This document shows, piece by piece, positions 1 through 8,467 of a stretch of 16,761 nt of DNA (position 1 is its first letter; each line of letters opens with the position of its first letter). A program made the translations under genes and the position numbers. Location of the stretch: NCBI GenBank assembly GCA_946803715.1, contig CAMPET010000284.1, forward strand, positions 10,479 to 27,239, written 5' to 3'. The notes beneath the pieces are model-generated. The model did not search any database and was not told the DNA's origin. It was given only the letters and a program-made list of their open reading frames with translations. The stretch is from Beroe ovata. Its lineage: Eukaryota; Ctenophora; Nuda; Beroida; Beroidae.

Positions 1-67
1 TGAGTGAGTGAGTGAGTGAGTGAGTGAGTGAGTGAGTGAGGGAGTGAGTGGGTGAGTTAGTGAGTGA
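1..67. repeat. (TGAG)n microsatellite
   Basis: Ten near-perfect TGAG units begin the window and decay into GGAG, GGTG and TTAG variants before position 67. The array is cut by the window edge, so its full length is unknown. Confidence 0.95.
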
Positions 68-1440
68 ATAGTAACTCTGCTCGAAGAAACGATGAGAAAA
101 TGACGCAAATAATGAGTCATGATATAATAGCTTAGGTATTTACCTATCGAAATCTAATTGAGCATTGAGCAATGAGCAATAGCAACTTCTGATGGCCCGT
201 GAGTTATGAATACCCATTCAAAAATTGTAAAGTTATTACTCTAAAAAAATAATCAGCGAAAACTGCATCTCAGACTAGACTGAGGCAACTGTGAAACAAC
301 GTACAGCGATAGGTGATCCGTGATGGCCAGTATAAAAAACTCTAGGATTCTAAAACAAATAGCTGCGTTTCAACAAGGCTGCGAGAAATATTTAATTTTC
401 AATTATACGAATTATCAGTTTACCGAGATTTGGGGAAAAATGTGGGCCCTGAAAAGTCATAAGAATTAGAACCGTGTTTTTCAAACAATTTACTTGTTGA
501 TGAACTCCTTACACAACAACAGTGGTAAGAGAACAAGGATTGATATAACAAAGAAAGTAGGGAACAAGCCGCTGCAGTGCCATAATGGCATGTTTGAGTC
601 GTAATAAAATAACTTTGCAGCTTTAATTATAAGAACGAAGAACATTTAACAAAATAACGCAGTGAATACAAATGCGTTCTTGTTACAATTAATGTATTCA
701 TCCTATGTACAATAACCACACAGACGAGCTAATACACCATTTTAATTACTCTGAAATCTGAATCATTTGTAAACTCCTCAATCATTTTTAATGACTTTAC
801 TTGGGAAATTAATGAAGAGCAAACGACAACATATGGTATTCAATGTAACTGTAAATTGGTAATGATCCCCAGGAGTTTTCAATTATAACCGATTGGCATT
901 TGGCACGTATTTCATTATGAATATTAGCTCCAGAGCTTCATCAAAACAGTGATCGAACATAACAATTGATGATTTCATGCAACAATAACGCAGAATTTCC
1001 GAAACAAAAACACTTTCGAAAGACTCAAGTGGCACTCAAAAGTCGAGCAATTACATTGAGACACGGTGCACAGCACACAAACCGCGACCTACAGAAGAGC
1101 GAAGTCACACAAGTTGAAGAGAGGAGAGTGGGGTGGCATCAGTCAGGTAGCAATTTCAGCTAATTAATTATCATATTATGTTGTAGTGGTATATCACCCG
1201 CAATTATATGTTTGTAGTCCGCAGTAGGGAACAGCAATTTATCGAGTTAAATCAAGTGGAACAGTTGTTGATAGGAGTAAATATGATGGGAGGTGACTGG
1301 TGAGCAGGGGGAATTATAGAACAGGGGATTGAAGAAAGAGTGAAGATGCGTGGGATAGATGTGGGGAGGGGAGGAATTGAGAACCAGGGTAGGTGTTTGT
1401 AAAGGGAGATTGGTGCGGCGGTGAGGTTCGCAGGAAAAGC

Positions 1441-1480
1441 GTATCACACTATCAGACAGAGTATCACACTATCAGACAGC
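1441..1480. repeat. Perfect 20-bp tandem duplication
   Basis: GTATCACACTATCAGACAGA occurs at 1441-1460 and again directly at 1461-1480, the second copy differing only in its final base (C for A). It looks like a recent slippage or end-joining duplication. Confidence 0.95.
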
Positions 1481-1548
1481 CGATACCGCAGCGAGGACAG
1501 TAACATACACTACACAGAGACAGAGATTGAGTGCGTTAGGAGTTAACG

Positions 1549-1632
1549 CTCACACAGACACACACACATGCACAGACAAACACACGCACAGTACACACAG
1601 ACACACACACAAACATACATACACACACAGAG
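1549..1632. repeat. CA-rich simple sequence
   Basis: An imperfect (CA)n tract interrupted by GACA, TGCA and AACATA variants. It is an ordinary microsatellite, not coding. Confidence 0.9.
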
Positions 1633-1780
1633 GGTGGATACAGCCACACTTCAACACTTGCCACACGACCCTAATTGGTGTGTTGGTTGATCTGTTGCTA
1701 TAACGCATCCTCTGGCACACAGCCAACTGACAGGAGGGGAGGACAATGGGTATGGTGATGATACACTGCTAATGATCAGT

Positions 1781-1822
1781 GAAGAAGAGAGGAGGGGAGA
1801 GGGGGGAGAGAGGGGGGAGAGT
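1781..1822. repeat. Purine (GA/GGGGA) tract
   Basis: An uninterrupted purine run on the plus strand with repeated GGGGAGAG motifs; mirror-symmetric tracts of this kind can form triplex DNA. The opposite strand gives the poly-Pro/Leu open frame that overlaps it, which I do not call a gene. Confidence 0.85.
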
Positions 1823-2756
1823 GGTTATTACTGCTGGCATGATACTATTGTCAGAATACTGCTGCTGGCACAGGTAATACAGCACACAATCAATAGATGT
1901 GCGATTTCCGCATGAATATGGTAATAGTCCATACAACAATGGAATAGCAGCAATATTGTATAACAAAATTCACAACGAGACAAGAGTTTGAGCAGATATG
2001 AACCACTTCCCGATTCAATAATTACCGAGGATATTCTAGAAGACGGAAATGACCCAGCATTGACACATGACACCACTGAATTACACATGAACAGTAACAT
2101 TTCCACTCAGAACTGTGAGATCACACAATATGGGTGGGGTCCGATTTGTTTAAACTCAACCTGGATTTTGCCTTATATGCCGATAAAATATCACTTCATA
2201 TTCGCTACGTCACAGCTACTGTAATTAATGTAAATAATGAAGGAGTAGTCAATATGTTATGCAAAATTGTCTCGATTTAGTAAGGTCCTCTTCAAAACAA
2301 TTGAAAGTTATCCAGACACAAACGTCAAACGGCTGCAAGACACAGACGGAAATTTGAACAAAAACAGAGAAACTGAATCGCTTAATGCGATTTCTTATAA
2401 AAATCGAAATTTTAAATCTGTTCGTGAGTAAATAGCAAATACCGTCATGTCAAAAAGCGTGTGACGTCAAGGACAGCACAATGAGCTAAGACAGCGAGTT
2501 CCATATGTCGCGGTACAACGTCGACCAATAAAGTGGTATTTGAGTAAAGAAGAGGGGGCTTGAGTGTAGGCCACAGGACGCACCAGTAGCACATGATATT
2601 GGTAATGAGTAATGACCCATTTATTACTCCTTGGTATAATCAAAAGGGGCTGTAGTGACACCATACCTAGAATGTTCCCAATGTGATACTTCCAGCAAAT
2701 GATAAATGAAAATATGAAATAGTGTCGGATATAAGTAGTTTGATTATATACCGTAG

Positions 2757-2791
2757 TGTGATCTAAAAGTGTGATTTAAAAGTGTGATTTC
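2757..2791. repeat. Short tandem repeat, 13-bp unit (AAAAGTGTGATTT)
   Basis: The GTGTGATYTAAAA motif is repeated three times in a row with one or two changes. Its small size and lack of context give no function. Confidence 0.75.
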
Positions 2792-2944
2792 ACAATGACA
2801 GTGTAAAACTCATCACTATGATAATAGCCCAGGCATCAAGGCTAATTTGCATGTGAAAACACACTACAGAACGTGTTGACACCTCTCCGACATCCTCAAT
2901 TCTCAGTGAGGACTGAGGAATGAGTTGAGCTGAGGATTCCTCAC

Positions 2945-4589
2945 CTCAGGGTCAAGCTCCTGGATTTTCTCCTTCTCCTGCCTCTTCCTCTCATCTCGCC
3001 TTGCTTGAGCTGCTTCTTGGCGTTGTGTATGTGTCTGCTTCAGGAATTCTTCTTCCACCTATGGGAAGAAAACACATGGTCAATGGAAGAGATGGCCAAT
3101 GGATGAGATGGCCAGAATGGAAGAGATGGCCAAGAGATGGCCAGGATGCTTCAGGAATTCTTCTTCCACCTATGGGAGGAGAACACATGGCCAATGGAAG
3201 AGATGGTCAGACCCACCTATTTTGAGAACATTCCAGATTTGCTTTACCTGTATCCTATGTTTCTCTGCTTTGATCTTGTTCTCCTTGCTCAGCTTGAACT
3301 TGTGACACTTGACCATCATGTGCAGTGCCATACGGACTAGAGGTTCAGTGGATTCCATGATAGAGCTCTTAGTTCGTTTACCTGATCAGGGATGCATAAT
3401 TAGTGGTATAGGACCAAGATAAGTTTCAGGGTTGCAACTCTTATTCTGCTCCTACAGGGCAGGATTTGCCCATGTTTCACCTTGTCCAGGGATGACGAAG
3501 TTGAAAATGAGTTGTTTCACTGGTTTAGGACGCTCAGTTTCAGTCTGGGACTCTTGAGCTATCTTGAATCCAGTGTAGTAATCAGAAAAGTGGATGCTGT
3601 CAAACACAGTTATGTTATCAGAGATTGTCTTGCAAACTGGAGCTGAGAGGAATTCATTCGACACCTCAGAAAACTCTGACAATATGCCAAGCTGAGGTGG
3701 CAGGTCGAATTTTTCGGTTTTCTTCTCTGTAGCAAAGTGAGCAAGATCTTGAACCTCCTGCTGTAGACGCTTGAGACCTTTTCTCGGCATAACAGCAAGC
3801 ACAACACTATCCATATCGTCCGGAGCAAGGTATGTTGTGATGGTGATGGTGTCAGATTGGGGTTTGAATATCTGAGACAAAACAGATATCAAATCTTGTC
3901 TTCTGAGGAGTTTGATTTCTATTTTGATGCCCTCACAACCCAGACGACCTGTGCACCACACAACAAACCTATTCTCGGATTCTTTGACTAAAACTCCCTC
4001 AGAGACGTCTTTGGATACGCCATCATCTCCAACAATGTAAAATGCATCTGATAACAGTTTCTTGTGATGATCAAACCAGGCGTTGGCCATTCTATTATTG
4101 ATAGACTTGCCAGTATAAAAGTTCAAGGCATAGACGAAAACACCAATGAGTCCTATGATTTCCAAGTAGTAATCTTCCCAGTGCCCCTTCAAGTTTAGTG
4201 GGGCATTTACAATATTGAGTTCATTGCTATCTGACATGGGCTTATCATTTGGATTAATCCCTTCAAAGTCCTCATCTTCTATTATTATCTGATCATCTAA
4301 ACTATCAGGTTCTAGAGCAACAGGTGGTTCCTCAACTATAGTCTCTTCTTCCTGCAACATGATTTTTGGAAAATTTAACATTAATTACAGCTTCCTCTAA
4401 TAAAAGGGTGAATAAAAGGGTTAATTCAAATGAAAAAACTGATGCCTCAGAACAAACCTCAATGTCATACTCATCTGACTCAATGATTACAGTTTCATCT
4501 GTATCAAACTCAGCAAATGGATCTTCTGACTGTCCAAATGATAAGGCAAGAAAGAGAGCTAACCAAACAATATCCCACAAGGTAGTCAT
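2945..4589 (-). CDS. CCDC47: CCDC47 (calumin) homologue, ER membrane protein, four exons, C-terminal exon not found
   Basis: The family member works in the ER membrane as part of the PAT complex of the multipass translocon, helping insertion of multi-spanning proteins, and also binds calcium through acidic luminal stretches. I join exons 4589-4458, 4351-3481, 3381-3248 and 3058-2945; introns are 106, 99 and 189 nt, all GT-AG, and phases agree (0, 1, 0). Exon 1 gives a signal peptide (MTTLWDIVWLALFLALSFGQ) and the acidic FAEFDTDE stretch. Residues 45-75 are acidic, a membrane segment lies at about 105-124 (DYYLEIIGLIGVFVYALN), then the conserved VGDDG, RQDL and IHFSDYYTG regions follow. The last two exons give KFKLSKENKIKAEKHRIQ and the basic coiled tail VEEEFLKQTHTQRQEAAQAR, ending at a GAG|gtgagg donor. 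The 417 residues seen compare with 483 in human; the final exon of about 30 Lys/Arg-rich residues was not found downstream. The start ATG has G at -3. Homology is clear by recall of the human protein; splice sites are inferred. Confidence 0.94.
3036..3209. repeat. Duplicated CCDC47 splice-acceptor segment plus GGCCAT minisatellite
   Basis: A 63-bp segment at 3036-3098 recurs at 3147-3209 with four mismatches, exactly 111 bp apart. It spans the 3' splice site and first codons of CCDC47 exon 4 (minus strand). Between the copies, 3085-3146 holds degenerate repeats of a GAGATGGCCA unit. Both copies keep a pyrimidine tract and CCATAG|GTGGAAG. Only the copy at 3058 continues into the conserved tail; the copy at 3169 would run into TGA after about 29 codons. 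Confidence 0.92.
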
Positions 4590-4886
4590 TACCCTAAAAT
4601 TATTAATTTTAGAGTTATCAAATCTAGTGAATTGTACAGAAATTCTCTTTCATTTGCCAATCAGTCTGAAAGAATCATGTAACCAGTAACCATGAAGATG
4701 AATCGAAAATATGAAATAGAAACTGGTAATTTTGATCAATTTTCCATGCAATATGTTGTGAATAAACATTTGCATTCCCCAAGATAATTCATTTATAATG
4801 ACTGAAGAAACTAAACACGGCATCAATCAGAGTGATCTCTTGGGAAATACATTAAATGAAACGCTATCTTCATGGGCTGCTGTCTA
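4590..4886. other. Short intergenic gap between TPRKB stop and CCDC47 start
   Basis: The 297-nt AT-rich gap must carry the TPRKB 3' UTR and the CCDC47 5' UTR and promoter. On the minus strand I see no AATAAA; the AATAAA near 4760 is on the plus strand. I see no clear TATA box. Confidence 0.6.
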
Positions 4887-5408
4887 TTATATTTTAGTAG
4901 CAATCCTTGTTATGACTGAGTTTTCTAGAGTGTCAACTGCAAGTTCTTCTTTTGATATACCATACACATCACATATTTCAATATCATCACAGAAGAAACC
5001 ACGACAGTCATTGACTAGATCAGCTTTAATCATTGATTTAAGTTCCTGAATCATTTCATTCAACTGTATTTCAGTATCACAGACAGAAATAGAAACAATA
5101 TTATTTGTTTTTTCACCTAACCCAAATCTAGCCAAGCTCTGAGAAATGTTATTGTTTGGAGAGAGGGATAAAATTATTTCTGTGTTAATGTGCTTTGTCT
5201 TCATGGCACAGTTCAAATGATTGTGCAGGGCTCTGTTGATAGCTACACCTAGATGAAGGGTTGATACAATCATGTTTTCACAAATAAGGGCTGAGCTGAT
5301 TTTACCTCTCTTTAGCATAGTAAGGATTTCAGCAGTATTTTTTACATTCCTGAAGACCATGAAATAGACCAACTTATTGGGATGCTGCTCCAACAATATC
5401 CTTGTCAT
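4887..5408 (-). CDS. TPRKB: TPRKB / Cgi121 homologue, KEOPS complex subunit
   Basis: TPRKB binds the kinase TP53RK (Bud32) inside the KEOPS complex, which with OSGEP makes N6-threonylcarbamoyladenosine at position 37 of ANN-decoding tRNAs; archaeal Cgi121 also grips the tRNA 3' end. The gene is one uninterrupted exon of 173 codons, close to the human 175. Hallmarks are [11 protein letters not shown] near the N-terminus, the central block [20 protein letters not shown] (nearly identical to the human [20 protein letters not shown]), and a C-terminal helix ending [10 protein letters not shown]. The start is well fixed: an in-frame TGA lies six codons upstream and A is at -3. It lies 297 nt upstream of CCDC47 in the same direction, so its 3' UTR and the CCDC47 promoter must share that short gap. 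No intron is needed. I have no evidence for co-transcription. Confidence 0.96.
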   Translation of the reverse strand: [173 protein letters not shown]

Positions 5409-5594
5409 AGTATCTAAGAGGTGTCACTATTAATAGAAAAGACTCAGTCGATGTGCTTATATATTATCTGAATTGCCTGTTCATAACACATAAAACATTG
5501 TAAGATCAAGGGTATCTAAGTAAATAGTGACTTTCAGTTTGTATGGATTTTCAGAAACTTCTTGTCATTTTGAAGATTAACAAATTTAAATAAA

Positions 5595-7105
5595 GACTAG
5601 GGGACCCGTTCAGAGTGAGTGTGCTGAATACCAAAAAGTGATATATGAGTGGAGAAAGGTTAGACAGCTGGAAATCACTCAAAATTAACTGCTTATCCAC
5701 CTCAAACTCTCAAAACAATCCACAAAACAAACGCAAAAACTTAGAAATGAACAACAACATGTGCATCTCGTTACGCAGATACATGATACATGATACAAAC
5801 AGAATTAACCAGTTTATAATACAGACTAGGGGACCTGCCCAGAGAGCGAATACTGAGCATCCAAATGTTATGAAACGTTACATCAAGTGAGTGCCGAGTG
5901 CCGAGAATTGTGGGAAGAAACCGAAATCCGCCGCTCACTCACCTTTAAAAACCACAAAACAAACGCACCAGATCAGAAATGACAAACAACATGCACACTC
6001 ATCTGTACTTGTATCCATAGCAACCTGCATTTTCATTCAAAATGACAGAATCTGCATGTGCATCTCATTGCGTAGATACATGATACATGATACAAACAGA
6101 ATTTGCGAGTTTAAAATATAGACAAGAAAGCCCGTCAAGACGGCGTGATACACTACCCATTGGATACAATAACAGGACATAAATTGAAACACAACGTATA
6201 TTTGAAACAACAATACCACAATAGAGTGTGGCTTGAGCCACGCCTGGGCGTTTGTTGACTTGATGCAATAAACACTCGAAACATGCATTTTATAAAGAAG
6301 CAATTGGAAAAAATCGACCATTTCATAAAATTAGCACTAAGAGATGATTGTATTTGACCAGTTGTTTGACTTCCATTTATTTATGTAGCATAATTGTTGT
6401 TAAAAGAGCTAAGTATTTTATTGTATAGAATAAACCAAGAAAACCTAAAAGTACACCGGCCAAAGTTTAAGCCTCAAGAGTAAAGTCACCATTGCTGAAT
6501 TCCTATCAGCAGAGATGACAACGTAATCCAAGCATGATCATCAGAAATGAGCTTCCTGCAGCTGTTAGCTTCTACAGTGTTACCATAGCAATGCCCACTG
6601 TATCTCAAAACTTGCACGTGCAACTCGTTACGTAGATAGATGAAACATGACACAAACAGAACTTGTGAGATTATATTATAGACTAGGGGACCCGTTCAGA
6701 ATGAGTGTGCTGAATACCAAAAGGTGGTATGAGTGGATATAGCTTAGATATCTGGGAAACCACTCAGAATTAACTGCCCAACCACCTCAAACTCAAAACA
6801 ATCCACAAAACAACGCGACAACTCAGAAATGACTAACAACATGCGTACTCAACTCCACTCCTAACCATAGCTACACACATTTAAGCTTAAAACTTGCATG
6901 TGCATCTCGTTACGTAGATAGATATAAACAGAATTTGCGAGTTTATAATGTAGACTACAGGCTATTGCTTTTTGCACGTGCAACCTTCTGATATCTCTGC
7001 TTAATGACCATATAGCAACACTCAACAGGGCAAAAATGCATGCCCTGACAAAGATAGGTGATACATGATAGGTACAAACAGAATTTGTGACATTATTATG
7101 GATTT
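5595..7105. repeat. Degenerate head-to-tail array of ~230-300 bp units
   Basis: Units begin GACTAGGGGACCCGTTCAGA and end with a conserved block CGTTACGTAGATA...GATACAAACAGAATTTGCGAGTTTATAATATA. Full-length units are 5595-5823, 5824-6120 and 6681-6952 (229, 297 and 272 bp). A degenerate head is at 6121-6145, a tail-only copy at about 6541-6680, and a decayed copy at 6953-7105. Internal shared blocks include CAGAAATGACAAACAACATG, a CCATAGCAAC motif and TTGCACGTGCAA. There is no protein-coding capacity. It could be satellite-like, or nested copies of a non-autonomous mobile element; the family is unknown to me. Confidence 0.8.
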
Positions 7106-7314
7106 GAGAGATACTATAAAAGACTTTTATGAACCCTTCTACAAAGAAAACATATACCCTTTTTGTTTACCATTTATAAGCCCTCCTTGTCATTCTGAAA
7201 TCCCAATTCTGGCATTATTACTGAATCCTATAATTCTAGCATTTAGGCGTTTCCCCACTTTGTTTTCCAACATGATTATCACACTCGATGGGTATATTAA
7301 CCGCCTTGTCACTT

Positions 7315-7440
7315 GTCAGATGTTACCTGACGTGCAGTATCTCGCACGCGGCGCGCGCATTCATTGAAGGCCGAAACAGGTTTAATTTCGGTTAATTCGA
7401 TAAAAGCGTGCGAGAAGCAGGTCAGGTATAACATCTGACA
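7315..7440. mobile_element. Foldback / MITE-like inverted-repeat element
   Basis: Left arm 7315-7350 (GTCAGATGTTACCTGAC...CTCGCACGC) is the imperfect reverse complement of the right arm 7405-7440 (GCGTGCGAG...GTATAACATCTGAC). The arms of about 35 nt differ by one 2-nt and one 3-nt indel and a few substitutions, around a loop of about 54 nt. No transposase is present and I cannot define a target-site duplication, so a non-autonomous DNA transposon remnant is an inference; a structured transcript is an alternative. Confidence 0.6.
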
Positions 7441-7625
7441 ACGTGTGCGCCTTCTAATAGAAGGCCCTTCTATTCGCAATTTCATCTAAAGCCGCGCGCT
7501 TTGTCATACCGCGACCGTCGGCGTGGCCGCGGGGCGTCGCACAGTCAAAATTTCGTGGACGCAATCAAAATTTCATCCGCCCATATTCCGGCCTTGCCAG
7601 GGAATTACGATTGCGCGGCGCCGAC
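7335..7625. other. CpG-rich patch in AT-rich intergenic DNA
   Basis: Runs such as CGCACGCGGCGCGCGC, GCCGCGCGC and GTGGCCGCGGGGCGTCG contrast sharply with the AT-rich sequence on both sides. The 73-codon plus-strand frame across 7501-7722 has no recognisable domain. It may be an unmethylated regulatory patch or part of an inserted element. Confidence 0.6.
7456..7474. repeat. Perfect 9-1-9 palindrome
   Basis: AATAGAAGG-C-CCTTCTATT is fully self-complementary around one central base, 15 bp beyond the larger foldback element. Confidence 0.85.
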
Positions 7626-7741
7626 AGTAGGGAAAATGAAATGCCCTCCAAAGCACCACCAGACAAGGAGTTTAGTGTTTAGGAGTAATCCTACATCATC
7701 GCAGCAGCTGGGTACACTGTAGCCTTTTGAATTTTCAATCC

Positions 7742-7776
7742 AAATGACAACTAAAAAATAAAATGACAACTAAAAA
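7742..7776. repeat. Two copies of AAATGACAACTAAAAA
   Basis: A 16-bp word occurs at 7742-7757 and 7761-7776, 19 bp apart. It is a short A-rich tandem duplication with no evident role. Confidence 0.85.
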
Positions 7777-8467
7777 GTTTAGTTTACTAAAACATTCAGT
7801 TCTTAATTCACATCAGCATATTCTTATAGATACCAAGATAAACAACATATGAATCAATCAACCATGGAGGAATGGGGTTAACTTCTATTTTATTCTCATT
7901 CTTAAGCAATTAATCAAAAATACGGGTGAATTATGCAGCATATATCAATATGTAGTGATGGACTCAACATAACAGCATTAATCATTATGGGATTGGGTAT
8001 CGATGGGTATCAGAGGTCCAACCGAATAAATGCTTCTCCAATGGAGAATCTCCATCGCCTAGTCATGAGTAAATCCGCCCTAGGTAGATAAAAATACACA
8101 AAAAAGGAGTTATTAGGCATAAGGTTTGTGAACCATTCATTATTCAAGCTTTCATTATCGCAAGGGTGAGTTTCCCTCCCCTAACATACATCAAACATAG
8201 GTACATCAGACAGTAATTTAAACAGATAACACCAGACAAATCGTCTGCAGACATAAGAGTGATGATTTCAATTTAAACGAAACAAACAAGGAGGATATCA
8301 AGAAATTTAACAAGGATTGATGTCAGTGTGTCCTATTTCAACCTATAGTCCATAGTGGATTCAGGGCGGACACGGCTCTCGTGTTCTCATCTCAGATGAT
8401 AGCTTCAGGAGGCGCGCGTAGGCTCGTGCTCAAGAGGTTCACTCGAGGAGTGGGTAGGGTCACATGA
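7777..8467. other. Probable MAGUK 3' UTR and flank
   Basis: AT-rich sequence just past the MAGUK stop codon. I see no open frame, RNA gene or repeat of note other than the candidate poly(A) signal listed separately. Confidence 0.5.
7888..7893 (-). promoter_or_regulatory. Candidate poly(A) signal of the MAGUK gene
   Basis: AATAAA on the minus strand, 575 nt past the MAGUK stop codon. It is a canonical hexamer in a plausible place, but AATAAA is common by chance in AT-rich DNA and transcript ends are unknown. Confidence 0.3.

Larger units (their letters stand above)
68..2944. other. Non-coding 3' flank of CCDC47
   Basis: This AT-rich stretch lies downstream of the last CCDC47 exon that I can place. 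It should contain the missing terminal CCDC47 exon if that exon is inside the window, but I read the minus strand for a Lys/Arg/Glu-rich stretch of about 30 codons after a plausible acceptor and found none. Open frames here are short and have no recognisable motif. Simple repeats inside it are listed separately. A perfect TGACGTCA (CRE-type) palindrome is at 2462-2469, which may be chance. Confidence 0.6.

Noticed and set aside
3452-3480. Open-frame extension of CCDC47 exon 2 to ETWANPAL and a stop
   Set aside because: A CAAG|gtgaaa donor at 3481/3480 and a matching-phase acceptor at 3381 restore the conserved continuation, so the extension is intron.
7065-7367. 100-codon plus-strand open frame
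   Set aside because: It starts inside a decayed repeat unit and runs into the foldback element; no recognisable domain and no splice continuation.
7501-7722. 73-codon plus-strand open frame in the CpG-rich patch
   Set aside because: Openness is expected in GC-rich sequence poor in stop codons; no family resemblance seen.
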